Shown piece by piece: positions 16,578 to 25,379 of a DNA stretch of 64,000 nucleotides; the first letter of the stretch is position 1; every line of letters begins with the position of its first letter. The stretch spans positions 1-64,000 of the forward strand of contig CALRTC020000015.1 in assembly GCA_943371025.1 (NCBI GenBank). Direction: 5' to 3'. The notes under the pieces were generated by a model. It did not search any database. It saw nothing but the letters and a program-made list of their open reading frames with translations, and was not told the origin of the DNA. Position numbers and translations under genes: made by a program. Origin of the DNA: Niveispirillum sp943371025 (lineage in GTDB: Bacteria; Pseudomonadota; Alphaproteobacteria; Azospirillales; Azospirillaceae).

Positions 16578-19121
16578 TCAGCTGTCCAGCAGGCTGCGGG
16601 CGCCGCGCCGCGCCTCAAACCGGCCGAAGCGCCACCAATGATAAAGGGCAGACGGCACATGACCGTCGGCCACCGATTTCGCCACGTCGCGGTTCACGGC
16701 CAGATAGGTCTGGCTGGAGAAACCCGGACCGACATCATGTCCGGCCGCCGCCCCGGCCCGCAGGAAATATTCAAAGGGCGGCATGCCGCTGACCGCCGCT
16801 TCCTGCACTTCCCGATAGGCATTCGCGTACCATTGGGCATCGAACAGCGCGAATGGGCGCAGCCCCTGGCGCAACCCTTCCTGCCGGAAATGGTCGAAGG
16901 CCGAGACGTAGCGTCCGCTTTCCAACGTCCGGATAACATCGGGATAGGTGGACAGGTAGAAGTCAGCGTCGAACCAGAACAAGGGCGACAGGTTCAGCCG
17001 ACGACCCAGGGCCAGCCAATGGTGGAAGCCGCTGATCCAGGCCCCCTCCCGAATCCCGTCTTCCACCAGCGGATAGGCGCTGCGGTACCAGGATTCCTCG
17101 AACCAGATGCCGGGCGACCGGCCCAGGGCACTGCCCCGGGTCAGAAATTCCTGGCCCGGGTTGGTCGGGGCCATGTCCGCAGCCCAGTCCGGATAGGTCG
17201 TCACATACCAGGCCGCGTCGAAATAGTCCGCCGCCACGGCACTGCCCACCGGGGCCAGGGCCGCCCGCGCCGCGGGCAGCTGGGCATATTCGGAACGCGC
17301 CTCCCGGGCGGCCTTCAGGACAAGCCGACGCAGCGCCGGCCGGTCATCCGCCGTCAGGCACAAGTCGGCATCCGGCCCGGCAGCGCCCGCCGGAACGGCA
17401 ATCTGCCGCCCCAGCCACGTCCCCAGGGTCCAGCCGCCCAGCTGTTCCCCGTCCGCGGCCGGCCAGAGAGCCGGCGGCTGGGCCGCGATCAGCGCGTCCA
17501 GTGCTGGCGCATTGTCTGCAACCAGGACCCATGGCACTTGTCCGGCGGGATCGATCTGGTTGAGGTCGGCCAGTTGCGCGGGCGTCAGCCGGTGATCCGC
17601 ACGCACGGCCAGATGGACGCAGCCGACGCGGCCCCGGCGATAGGCGCCCTGCACCGGCCAGACAGCAATGCTATCGGCCATGTCCCGCCGCAGGTCGATC
17701 AGTTCACGCGCCGCTTCCACCCGGCGCCGCACCGCGTCCCGGAACAGGTCGCGCAGACGGTCGCCGTGCAAGGCGGGCAGTCCGCGCAGCAAGGTCGCCA
17801 GCGCATGGTCGGGGGTCTGGCTTTCCACATTGTTGCGGCGATCACCGGCGACCACGGCCAGGATATCCACCAGAGAACGAAGGCCCGTGATGATATCGGC
17901 GTCCCACACGGTCAGTGGCCGGTAACTGTCCATCGCCCGGTCGAAACAGCCGCGCGCCCAGTCAGCCGTCGCCGCGAACAATTCATCGCGTTCGGCTGTG
18001 GACAGCAGCGGAATGACATCGGCCGCATAGATGCCATGGGCGGGACCATCCTCGTCCAGCGCCCAGGCCAGGGTCTGCGCTTCCACCAGATGACGCAAGG
18101 CCTCCCGCGGGCCCAGCTCGCCACCGGCAACCGCGGGAGCCAGACCATGCAGCAAGGGCAGGTCCAGCAATTGTCCCGACCGGTCATTTTCCAGCCACAG
18201 CGTGATCTGCTCGCACACCCGATTCAACAGGAAACGCGCCAGATCGAAACGACCCAGATGGTCATATTCAACCACCCGGGACAACAGATCGGATGCGATC
18301 CGTCCCTGTGCCGCCAGCGCTGCGAAATGCCGGGGGATACCGCCGATCCAGGGTTCGAAAACCGGCTTCTCGGACAGGGCGGCCAGACGCTGGAACTCCC
18401 GCAGGCTGGTCGATCCCAGCCGGACCGTCACCAGCGGTTCGTTCAGCAGCAGACAGCGTGCGTCCCGCAGGCAATCCAGATAAAGCGCCACATGCGCATA
18501 GATGGCGGCCCGGCCGATCACCCCGCCCCAGTCCGCCCCCTGGATGCGGGCGCGGCGCACGATGGTCGTGCTGAAACAAGCCATCAACCCCATGAATCCG
18601 ATGCTGACCACCAACTGCTCGATGGTCAGCATCAAGGACGCGGCCCGCATGGGCAGCAGGTGATGGATGACCGACTGGTCACCATGGCGCAGGACCCGCG
18701 GATTGACGACAACCAGATCCGGTGCCTGATCATGCAGGACGGTGCGCATGCGGACGATGGCGCCGGGCTCCAGAATGTCATCATCGCCGAACAGCCACAG
18801 GAACCGGCCCTTGGCGCCAGCCACGGCGAAGGCCAAATTCTCCTCCGCCGTGTGCAAATGACAGGCGGGGCGGACCACCCGGATGAAAGAATGGCTGGTG
18901 ACGACCTGCTCCAGCAGGGCAGCAGTGCCGTCCGTCGACCAATTGTCGCTGATGGTCAGGACAATGGAACCCAGGCCAGCCTCAAGAACATCGACAATAA
19001 TCCTATGAACCAGCACGCGCAGATCATCGCAGCGATTATAGGTAGGAATGATGATCTCAATATCAGGCTCCTGCACCGGGTCCGCCGGACCACGGAAGTC
19101 ATTGCAGGGATTGTCAATCAT
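16578..19121 (-). CDS. Glycosyltransferase family 2 with five C-terminal FDxxWY repeats
   Basis: This is an 847-residue composite. Residues about 20-260 are a GT-A family 2 domain (EIIIPTYNRCDDLRVLVHR, SDNWSTDGT, WLFGDDDILEPGA, the last holding the DxD-like acidic motif). A helical middle of unknown fold follows, and about 630-847 carry five units of roughly 42 residues: FDAAWYVTTYPDW, FEESWYRSAYPLV, FDADFYLSTYPDV, FDAQWYANAYREV and FSSQTYLAVNRDV, each with a following HFxxxGxxxG-like helix. The same architecture occurs at 25380-27725. It probably adds a sugar during surface-glycan assembly in the cytoplasm; the repeats may be a binding module. Donor and acceptor are unknown. Confidence 0.88.
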   Translation of the reverse strand: MIDNPCNDFRGPADPVQEPDIEIIIPTYNRCDDLRVLVHRIIVDVLEAGLGSIVLTISDNWSTDGTAALLEQVVTSHSFIRVVRPACHLHTAEENLAFAVAGAKGRFLWLFGDDDILEPGAIVRMRTVLHDQAPDLVVVNPRVLRHGDQSVIHHLLPMRAASLMLTIEQLVVSIGFMGLMACFSTTIVRRARIQGADWGGVIGRAAIYAHVALYLDCLRDARCLLLNEPLVTVRLGSTSLREFQRLAALSEKPVFEPWIGGIPRHFAALAAQGRIASDLLSRVVEYDHLGRFDLARFLLNRVCEQITLWLENDRSGQLLDLPLLHGLAPAVAGGELGPREALRHLVEAQTLAWALDEDGPAHGIYAADVIPLLSTAERDELFAATADWARGCFDRAMDSYRPLTVWDADIITGLRSLVDILAVVAGDRRNNVESQTPDHALATLLRGLPALHGDRLRDLFRDAVRRRVEAARELIDLRRDMADSIAVWPVQGAYRRGRVGCVHLAVRADHRLTPAQLADLNQIDPAGQVPWVLVADNAPALDALIAAQPPALWPAADGEQLGGWTLGTWLGRQIAVPAGAAGPDADLCLTADDRPALRRLVLKAAREARSEYAQLPAARAALAPVGSAVAADYFDAAWYVTTYPDWAADMAPTNPGQEFLTRGSALGRSPGIWFEESWYRSAYPLVEDGIREGAWISGFHHWLALGRRLNLSPLFWFDADFYLSTYPDVIRTLESGRYVSAFDHFRQEGLRQGLRPFALFDAQWYANAYREVQEAAVSGMPPFEYFLRAGAAAGHDVGPGFSSQTYLAVNRDVAKSVADGHVPSALYHWWRFGRFEARRGARSLLDS

Positions 19122-19309
19122 CTAACGGACTTCCTGATTTTCGGCACTGATCGGACAGTATGTAGTGGCGCATCGTGACGCCGCAGCCGCCCCCTGGCAA
19201 GCCGAAAATACGAACATGGCCGCGTTAGGTATAAGGCTTTTTTTCCTTGATTTATAGGAATGTCGGCCCTATAGCTGGACATGTGATTTATATCCTATCG
19301 GAGATCGCG

Positions 19310-19645
19310 ATGTCCAATACCTTCATGCCACGGGACAATGATGGCGGCATCATCCCCGTCCTCGGATACCGCACTGGCGGCGCCCACAAGCTGGCGGTTG
19401 CCGGCGCCAGCGGCAATGCCGGTCCCTTTTTCAGCGGCACAAAGGTCGTCAGCCTTTATGCCGACGGGCCGCTTTACTTTTCGTTTGGAGCCGCTGGCGT
19501 CACGGCCAGCGTGACGGACCATTTCCTGCCGCCGGGCACCACGATCGACGTGGCCATCGGCGGGCAGAAGCGGGCCCAGAAGAACTACCTGGCTGCCATC
19601 CGGGCCGCGGGCGACTGCACCTTGTACATCTCGGAACGGGAGTAG
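19310..19645 (+). CDS. Small tail-associated-like hypothetical protein
   Basis: This 111-residue protein (MSNTFMPRDNDGGIIPVLG start, GGQKRAQKNYLAAIRAAGD near the end) has no signal peptide or membrane segment and looks like a small beta-rich structural protein. The ATG at 19310 follows CGGAGATCGCG. It is the first of three tightly spaced rightward genes, the last of which has an S74 tail-fibre chaperone domain, so it is probably a phage-tail-derived accessory. The AT-rich stretch 19235-19305 likely carries the promoter. No family is firmly recognised. Confidence 0.7.
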   Translation: MSNTFMPRDNDGGIIPVLGYRTGGAHKLAVAGASGNAGPFFSGTKVVSLYADGPLYFSFGAAGVTASVTDHFLPPGTTIDVAIGGQKRAQKNYLAAIRAAGDCTLYISERE

Positions 19646-19649
19646 CCCC

Positions 19650-19775
19650 ATGCTGAACTGTTGCAGGGTCAGACCCGCCATCAGCCAGCCGACTCAGCGG
19701 CTTTTCCTCCTACTAACCGAAGACGGAAAGGGTCTGGACACGGAAGCCGGTGTCGCCCTGACCGGAGAGGATTGA
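19650..19775 (+). CDS. 41-residue small ORF in the tail-fibre unit
   Basis: The frame runs from ATG 19650 to TGA 19775, four bases after the previous stop and three bases before the next ATG, which suggests translational coupling. The product begins MLNCCRVRPAISQPTQRLFL and contains LLTEDGKGLDTE. Similar short proteins with an LLTEDG stretch are often found just before tail-fibre genes in alphaproteobacteria (from general knowledge; not searched). Function is unknown. It would be missed by length filters. Confidence 0.55.
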   Translation: MLNCCRVRPAISQPTQRLFLLLTEDGKGLDTEAGVALTGED

Positions 19776-19778
19776 GAC

Positions 19779-20867
19779 ATGTCCATCGCACTATCGCAAC
19801 TGCCGATCGCCTCTGCACTTGCGGGCGGCGAGCCCATCCCCGTGGTCCAGTCCGGGCAGACCCGACGCACCGACGTGAACAGCATCCGGTCCGGCTGTGC
19901 CCGGCTTGCCGATAATAACAGTTTCACCGGACAGGGTGTCTGGGCCTCCACCCATAACTGGAACTACTCGCCGCTGGTCCTGCGCCGCGCCCTGTCCAAC
20001 ACGAACCAGGCCAAGCAGATCGCCTTCCTGCTGGATGGAGACAGCGTGGCGGCCACCACGGGGACATCATGGTCGCTGTTCCTGCGCCACAGCGCCACCA
20101 TCGGCGCCGGCGCCACCTCCAGCGCCAGCACGCATCTGGAATGGCTGGGACCGGGCGAATATCGCATCAACGGCGTCAGCCTGTCGGCCAGCGGCATTCT
20201 GCCGGTCGCCGATGGGTCCGGCAGCCTGGGCTCGGCGTCACGCCGCTGGTCGGACGTCTGGGCCGCCAATGGCGCCATCCAGACATCCGACCGCAACGAC
20301 AAGCGCGACATCAGTCCCCTGCCCGACGATCTGGGCCTGTCTTTCATCGAAGCGCTGAGCCCCGTTCTGTTCCGCTTCCGGGACGAGGTGCAGGCGCCCA
20401 CCACCGATATAAGGGAAATTCAGCGGCCGAAAACAGCCTGGATCGAAACGCAGGTCGACACCCTGGTCCAGCGCGACGGCAAATGGCTGCTGGTCCCCGA
20501 AACCCGTCGGGAGGAAAGGCCCGTCACCCATCTGGTTCCCCTGCATGATCAGCACGGCTTGCCACTGACGGAAGAGGACGGGTCCCCAAGGCTGGTCGAG
20601 GTGCCAGTCATGGAAACCGCGATGGAAGAATTTGTGGTGGAGCCCGGGATCGACCGCCGGCATCACCGGCTACATGCCGGGCTGCTGGCACAGGATGTCC
20701 AGGAAACGCTGCGAACCGCTGGATTCGATCTGGGCCTGTTCGTGGAAGATCAGCAGACCGGCCGCGTCGGGCTGCGGCACAGCGAACTGTTCGCGCCGCT
20801 GATCAAGGCCGTCCAGGTCCTGGCGCAACGCCTGACGGCGCTGGAGACAGCCATCAGTGCCGGGTGA
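19779..20867 (+). CDS. Tail-fibre-like protein with C-terminal S74 intramolecular chaperone domain
   Basis: This 362-residue protein has an N-terminal attachment-like segment (IALSQLPIASALAGGEPIPVVQ and QTRRTDVNSI), a repetitive Ser/Gly/Ala beta region with LGSASRRWSDVWAANGAI, then TSDRNDKRDISPLPDDLGL at about 167. That last segment is the start of the endosialidase-type (peptidase S74) chaperone that trimerises the fibre and cleaves itself next to the SD dyad. The C-terminus (HAGLLAQDVQETL, then APLIKAVQVLAQRLTALE) fits the family. No head, tail tube or integrase genes are near, so it is a remnant or a domesticated surface fibre inside the glycan locus. Confidence 0.85.
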   Translation: MSIALSQLPIASALAGGEPIPVVQSGQTRRTDVNSIRSGCARLADNNSFTGQGVWASTHNWNYSPLVLRRALSNTNQAKQIAFLLDGDSVAATTGTSWSLFLRHSATIGAGATSSASTHLEWLGPGEYRINGVSLSASGILPVADGSGSLGSASRRWSDVWAANGAIQTSDRNDKRDISPLPDDLGLSFIEALSPVLFRFRDEVQAPTTDIREIQRPKTAWIETQVDTLVQRDGKWLLVPETRREERPVTHLVPLHDQHGLPLTEEDGSPRLVEVPVMETAMEEFVVEPGIDRRHHRLHAGLLAQDVQETLRTAGFDLGLFVEDQQTGRVGLRHSELFAPLIKAVQVLAQRLTALETAISAG

Positions 20868-20896
20868 TCCAGCCTTGGCACCCTATTCAGGGCGCG

Positions 20897-20924
20897 ACCG
20901 GCCGGCCCCCGCGGGCTGGCCGGT
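20897..20924. terminator. Bidirectional hairpin terminator between convergent genes
   Basis: ACCGGCCGGCC (20897-20907) pairs with GGCTGGCCGGT (20914-20924), an 11-bp stem with one G-T pair and a 6-base loop. It lies between the stop of the fibre gene and the convergent phosphatase gene. No clear T-run is present on either side. Confidence 0.5.
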
Positions 20925-20942
20925 TACGTTGGTGCAGGTCGG

Positions 20943-21734
20943 TCAGCCGGCGACCAGCAGGGCCAGCTTGGCATAAAGGGTGGGATTAGCACTCAGCATC
21001 GCACCGGTTGCAAAGCGGCCATTGCCTGTCTGCTCATCAACGGTCACGCCGGCCTCCCGGCAGATGATGATCCCGGCCGAAACATCCCACGGGCTGAGCC
21101 CCACGGCAAAATGTCCGTCCAGGCGGCCGGCCGCCGTATAGCAGAGATCAAGGGCCGCCGACCCGGTGCGGCGCATGGTGACACCATCATCCATCAGCCG
21201 GTTGGATGCCGACAGGAAGTGCGGGAAATCCGGCTGGCTTTTATAGGGAAGACCCGACGAAATTACCGCCCGCCGCGGTTCGGCCACGGTCGACGGCGCG
21301 ATCGGCGCCCCGTTCAGGCAGGCACCCTGGCCTTGCGCGGCGGTAAAGGTCTCCCCCCGCAACGGGTCATGGACCAGGCCGGCAACGACCGATCCGCCGA
21401 CCTCCGCCGCGATCGACACGCTGAAGAACGGGAAGCCGCGGATGAAGTTGGCCGTACCGTCGATCGGGTCGACGATCCAGCGCAAGGCGGAGGCCGATTC
21501 CACGCTGCCCGCCTCTTCCATCAGGAAGCGCGATTGCGGGAAGCACCCATCCAGGACCTGACGGATGGTCTGTTCCGACTCCAGATCGGCGGAAGACACG
21601 AAGTCCGCCTTACCCTTCTCGGATGTCGTCAGCTGATTGAGGCCGTTGAAATAACGGAGAATAACGACGGAGGCGGCGTCGGCCGCCGCCTTCATCGCGG
21701 CCAGCAGCGCATCGTGCGTGGCGGGGTGGGACAT
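20943..21734 (-). CDS. Inositol monophosphatase family protein
   Basis: This 263-residue protein has the Mg-binding motifs of the family: MEEAGS, VDPIDGTANFIRG and SPWDVSAGIIICREAG. These hydrolyse sugar or inositol phosphates; the DPIDGTANF form fits the SuhB/IMPase branch better than the PAP phosphatase CysQ (DPLDGTKEF), although PAPS genes occur at 43459-46214. The ATG at 21734 has GGAG eight bases upstream, which is preferred to GTG 21770. It is the last gene of the long leftward block, about 195 bases after the aldolase gene, so dephosphorylation of a sugar precursor is plausible. Confidence 0.88.
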   Translation of the reverse strand: MSHPATHDALLAAMKAAADAASVVILRYFNGLNQLTTSEKGKADFVSSADLESEQTIRQVLDGCFPQSRFLMEEAGSVESASALRWIVDPIDGTANFIRGFPFFSVSIAAEVGGSVVAGLVHDPLRGETFTAAQGQGACLNGAPIAPSTVAEPRRAVISSGLPYKSQPDFPHFLSASNRLMDDGVTMRRTGSAALDLCYTAAGRLDGHFAVGLSPWDVSAGIIICREAGVTVDEQTGNGRFATGAMLSANPTLYAKLALLVAG

Positions 21735-21929
21735 GGTGTCGGCTCCGACGTCATTTTGTCCACCGGTCACCGCCCCGAGGCATGACCGGTGACGGCCACC
21801 ATCCAGAGGATAGCCGTCACCGGCAAATTAGCGAACTTGCACCAGATCCCGATGGACAGAACCGATCGGGACGTGATTCGGCGCCGGCAATTTGAGGCCG
21901 GCGATCGGTCAGATCACCGGCCCGCTAGG

Positions 21930-22730
21930 TTACTGACCGCTGAGAACCTTCCAGCGGCTTTCCAGCATGTCGATGCGCTTGGCGTCTTCGGCGTGGATCA
22001 TGCCGTAATAGTCGCGCTTGTTCTGCAGCCACAGCAGTTCGAAATGCACGGCCTGCAGCAGGGCGTCATGGATGCGCTCGCTCTCCACGGCACCGGCGTC
22101 GAACACCACCTTGCGGGTTTCGAAGCGGGTCAGATAGTTGGAGCGCATGGTCTTCAGCTGCGACAGGGCGTCGATCGACACGGCACCGCCGACCACCAGG
22201 TCCAGCTTATAGTCCTTGCAGATCTTGCCGACATTCACGACGTGATCGGTCACGTCCTGGGTATTGATGTCGTCGCGGCTCTTTCCACGGGACATCGAGA
22301 AGTCGACGCGGCCGAACACCATGCCCTGCACGCCACCGGGGGCGGCGGCCAGCTTGGCCATCTCTTCGGCGGCATGATAAGCCGTGATGGTCTCGATGTT
22401 GAACAGGAACTCGGTGTCCTGCTGCTCGTCAGCCGTATAGACCTTGTTCTTGGCTTCGATGTACTTGGACAAAGCGTAGGGGGTCTCGATCATCGGCGCG
22501 ATGATGTAATCGACGCCGATCTGCTTGGCTTCCAGCAGGTCGCGGATCGCCTCGCAGCCACCAACCTTCAGCGCCAGCTTAAGATCCGCCTTGCGCGCAA
22601 TCTCGACCAGTCGCAGCAGTTCATCCACGCGGGTACCTTCTGCCTCGAACTCGGCCTTGACGGCGCAATACCCGGCATATTCTTTCCCCTTGCGGAGGAT
22701 GTCGAGCATCAGGCGTTCGCGCTTATTCAT
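21930..22730 (-). CDS. HpcH/HpaI aldolase / citrate lyase family protein
   Basis: This 266-residue TIM-barrel protein of the pyruvate-class aldolase family has the metal-ligand segments LFNIETITAYHAAEE and GMVFGRVDFSMSRGKSRDD. It opens with RLMLDILRKGKEYAGYCAVK. The family makes or breaks C-C bonds next to pyruvate-like enolates. Its place after CDP-sugar, epimerase and glycosyltransferase genes suggests synthesis of an unusual acid or branched sugar rather than catabolism, but this is inferred from context only. No partner dehydrogenase is adjacent. Confidence 0.82.
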   Translation of the reverse strand: MNKRERLMLDILRKGKEYAGYCAVKAEFEAEGTRVDELLRLVEIARKADLKLALKVGGCEAIRDLLEAKQIGVDYIIAPMIETPYALSKYIEAKNKVYTADEQQDTEFLFNIETITAYHAAEEMAKLAAAPGGVQGMVFGRVDFSMSRGKSRDDINTQDVTDHVVNVGKICKDYKLDLVVGGAVSIDALSQLKTMRSNYLTRFETRKVVFDAGAVESERIHDALLQAVHFELLWLQNKRDYYGMIHAEDAKRIDMLESRWKVLSGQ

Positions 22731-23055
22731 GATTCACCCCATCTTTTCCAAAAGTTTGTTCCAAAAGCCAAAGTCACATACCGATTTCTTCACAACATCT
22801 GCCGAATCCAGGAAGACCCGACATACATTGCACGCGGGAACGAAGCTGTGGCGTCAGCGCAAATTAAGAATGTAGAAACCACTCTACTTCGATGCGCACC
22901 CTAGCCTCGCCTTCCCGAACACGCAAGTACCGTCAACATTGTGTAAAGAAACCTCCTTTTACTTATCCCGACACTCACCCGCCCGAACAGGGCCGAATTG
23001 CCATCCCCACGGCCCCCCGTTGCTGGAAAGGGGAAGGGATGGCATTGTGCAGTCA
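22731..23055. other. Intergenic region without a gene
   Basis: This 325-base gap lies between two leftward genes. It is more AT-rich than its surroundings, and its part nearest the aldolase gene (22731-22960) probably holds a promoter for that gene. No hairpin with a T-run, repeat or coding frame that I can support was seen. Confidence 0.4.
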
Positions 23056-24069
23056 TCACGACGTTACAATGGAAACGACCTCCCGGGCCGGGGCGTTACC
23101 ATCCCAGCCAAGATATCGTGCAGTATCGACGATCTGCTTGTCGAGACTAGCAATAGTCATATTGGACAAGCCGGCAAGTGTCCGCATATGGGCGCCATCG
23201 CCGACATACCGGTTGGCCGGCTGACCGGACAGGGCAGGCCGATGAACCGGCCAATCGGCAACACCCAGAACCCGGGCCACCCGTGCGGCCAGATCGCCCA
23301 CCTCGACCTCCACCTCGCCCGCCGTGTCGAAGGGGGTCGCATCCGCCCCCTGCCCGCCCCAGGCGCCGTAAAGGCCAAGATTGGCCACGTCGACCACATG
23401 GGTATAGGAGCGGATGACCGGCCGATCGGCACGCAGCGTGATGGGCCTTGCGGCCAGAATGTCCTGGATGATCGAACTGAGAACATAGGCATCGCCCTTG
23501 TTCACGAACGGTCCGCCCAGATTGAAAATGCGGATGATGGAGAGCGGAATATGCTGCGACGCGGCCAGCGCGCCGAACAATTGCTCATCCCGCACCTTCA
23601 GATAGCCATAGGGATTGCGGTCGATATCGGTCTCAAGGCCGCCATCTGCCCGATAGACGGCCCCGGAGGAGGGAAGGAAAATGCCGGCCGCACCCATCCG
23701 CCGGGCCGCGGCCAGTACCCGGTCGGTGATCGCGCCGTTGGCGTCCACATAATCATTCAGCGACATGCCCGCGGTCTGCTCGCGGGTGAGAAAGGCGCAA
23801 TGAAGAATGACCGGCCGATCCAGCTCCAGATTGTCCAGCAGGGCGAGCGGCTGGCATTCGATGGTGCGCCCCGACCGCAGAACCTGCTGGCGCCCCGTCT
23901 TGCCGAACGCGGCGACGGACAGCCCGGGAATGGCGGCATTATCCAGCATTTCCAGGAATGTGCGCCCCAACCAGCCGCCGGCACCCGTCACAATGACGGG
24001 GTGCTGCGACCGGGTCATCAACGTCGCCACGGCACCCGTCAGCGAGAGGAGGTCAGCGGAAATGCTCAT
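23056..24069 (-). CDS. NAD-dependent epimerase/dehydratase (extended SDR)
   Basis: This 337-residue Rossmann protein has VTGAGGWLGRTFLEML as cofactor loop, IFLPSSGAVY with the catalytic serine, and NPYGYLKVRDEQL with the YxxxK pair. IIRIFNLGGPFVN and YTHVVDVANLGLYG match extended SDRs acting on nucleotide sugars. In this context it may reduce or epimerise the CDP-4-keto sugar made by the rfbFGH enzymes, perhaps the step after branching by the TPP enzyme. It follows the 400-residue glycosyltransferase-like gene by 55 bases in the same leftward block. Confidence 0.87.
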   Translation of the reverse strand: MSISADLLSLTGAVATLMTRSQHPVIVTGAGGWLGRTFLEMLDNAAIPGLSVAAFGKTGRQQVLRSGRTIECQPLALLDNLELDRPVILHCAFLTREQTAGMSLNDYVDANGAITDRVLAAARRMGAAGIFLPSSGAVYRADGGLETDIDRNPYGYLKVRDEQLFGALAASQHIPLSIIRIFNLGGPFVNKGDAYVLSSIIQDILAARPITLRADRPVIRSYTHVVDVANLGLYGAWGGQGADATPFDTAGEVEVEVGDLAARVARVLGVADWPVHRPALSGQPANRYVGDGAHMRTLAGLSNMTIASLDKQIVDTARYLGWDGNAPAREVVSIVTS

Positions 24070-24124
24070 TCATCCTTGTCCCGTGGGTCACGCCTGGCAC
24101 GTCGTGAAACCCGCTTCCTGTCGG

Positions 24125-25327
24125 TCAGCTGTTGACCATGTGCCGAACCGCCGCCAGTTTCTCCAACATGCTGGAGGCCAGCAGTTCCTGGACCGCCTTG
24201 CGTTCATCGGCCGTCAGGTGCTTGAACTTGGACAACAGCACATTGTCCGCTGTCTTCGCCCGCGACGAAATTTCGCCGCTGAGAAACCCGAGCAGGGTAT
24301 CGATCCGCCAGATCAAGCCCGACAGCTTGTAGGCGGCCTCCATGAATTTCGTCGGGACGCCGGGCGCAACATTTGAATAAATGCGCAACAGCATCTCGGC
24401 ATCGCCCTCCGCGAAGGGGGAGACACCGTCCCGCTTGGCGATGGAAGCCGTGATCTGTTCCAGCAGCTTGTTGAAGCTGTGATGGGCCTGGGCATAGATC
24501 GCGCTGGGGTTGCGCTCCTGCAAGGTGGAGAAGAAGCGGCTGTCCACGCCCACCTGCCGGGTCACGGCATCCACCAGCCGCATGATGCCCAGCGACCAGG
24601 GGAACTCCTTGGCCAGCTTGCGGCGCTTCAGGATCATCTCGAAGTCGAATTCCGGCCCAAGATCGGAACGGTCATAGACCATTTCCGCAATCTCGGTCTG
24701 CCGGAGGGCGGCGGGGCGGTCGTGGAAGGCATGCAGCAGCACCGCTCCGAAAAGGTAAACGGGGCTGATCTCAAAATACTGGTCATAGTCGACCGCCTGC
24801 AGAAGGGCGGTTCGGACGATGATACCGGACATGTTGTGCAGCAGACCGGTAAAGCCAATATCGGTGACGATCTTCACGCCGGTATAGCCGAGAATCTCAG
24901 TCTTGTCCGAGACGAACGCCTTGTGCGCCACGGTCCCGGACAGAGACTTCACCGGCAGATTGGTGACAATCAGGTCGTCGCTGCTGGTGCGGAGCCCCGA
25001 TAATTGCGCCGCGAACTGGGCAATGTTCAGCCGGTCCTTCAGGCGCATCAGCAGCGTGTAGCTGCCGGTGCAGGAACCGAGGCCCTGCAGCATGATATGT
25101 TCGATGGAGGCCGTATGCGTCACCTTGGCATGGACGATGTCCATGCCCTGGGCCCGGAACTGCTCCAGCATGAGGGCCGTGTTATCCAGCCCCTTATAGT
25201 CGGCGACGACAACCTGCAGCTCGGTACCCAACAAATGCGACAGCGGCAGCAGGTTGGTCAGCATCGCGTGCAGCGGACCGAACTCGCCACCCATCGGCAT
25301 CAGAATGGAGATGAATTTGTTACTCAT
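24125..25327 (-). CDS. Glycosyltransferase-like protein (divergent GT-A)
   Basis: The 400-residue protein opens like a family 2 glycosyltransferase (KFISILMPMGGEFGPLHAML, LQVVVADYKGLDNTAL) but lacks an obvious DxD, having LLMRLKDRLNI where the acidic motif is expected. The middle (TGLLHNMSGIIVRTALLQAV) and the helical C-terminus resemble the corresponding parts of the two repeat-bearing glycosyltransferases in this window. Activity is therefore uncertain: it could be a diverged transferase or a partner subunit. It lies 52 bases downstream of one of them, in the same leftward block. Confidence 0.7.
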   Translation of the reverse strand: MSNKFISILMPMGGEFGPLHAMLTNLLPLSHLLGTELQVVVADYKGLDNTALMLEQFRAQGMDIVHAKVTHTASIEHIMLQGLGSCTGSYTLLMRLKDRLNIAQFAAQLSGLRTSSDDLIVTNLPVKSLSGTVAHKAFVSDKTEILGYTGVKIVTDIGFTGLLHNMSGIIVRTALLQAVDYDQYFEISPVYLFGAVLLHAFHDRPAALRQTEIAEMVYDRSDLGPEFDFEMILKRRKLAKEFPWSLGIMRLVDAVTRQVGVDSRFFSTLQERNPSAIYAQAHHSFNKLLEQITASIAKRDGVSPFAEGDAEMLLRIYSNVAPGVPTKFMEAAYKLSGLIWRIDTLLGFLSGEISSRAKTADNVLLSKFKHLTADERKAVQELLASSMLEKLAAVRHMVNS

Positions 25328-25379
25328 GATGATTACCGCCCCAGGAACAGTGTCTTTGCCGCACGCTCAATTGATCGGG

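Noticed and set aside
16638..19178. An 846-codon open frame opposite the repeat-bearing glycosyltransferase
   Set aside because: It mirrors the GT2 gene exactly, with the low-complexity composition of a shadow frame.
19310..20867. Prophage
   Set aside because: Only tail-fibre-like genes are present. No integrase, terminase, capsid, tail tube or lysis gene was found in the surrounding 64 kb.
20943..21734. PAP phosphatase CysQ as partner of the PAPS genes
   Set aside because: The DPIDGTANF motif fits the SuhB/IMPase branch rather than the DPLDGTKEF of CysQ, and the gene lies more than 20 kb from cysD.
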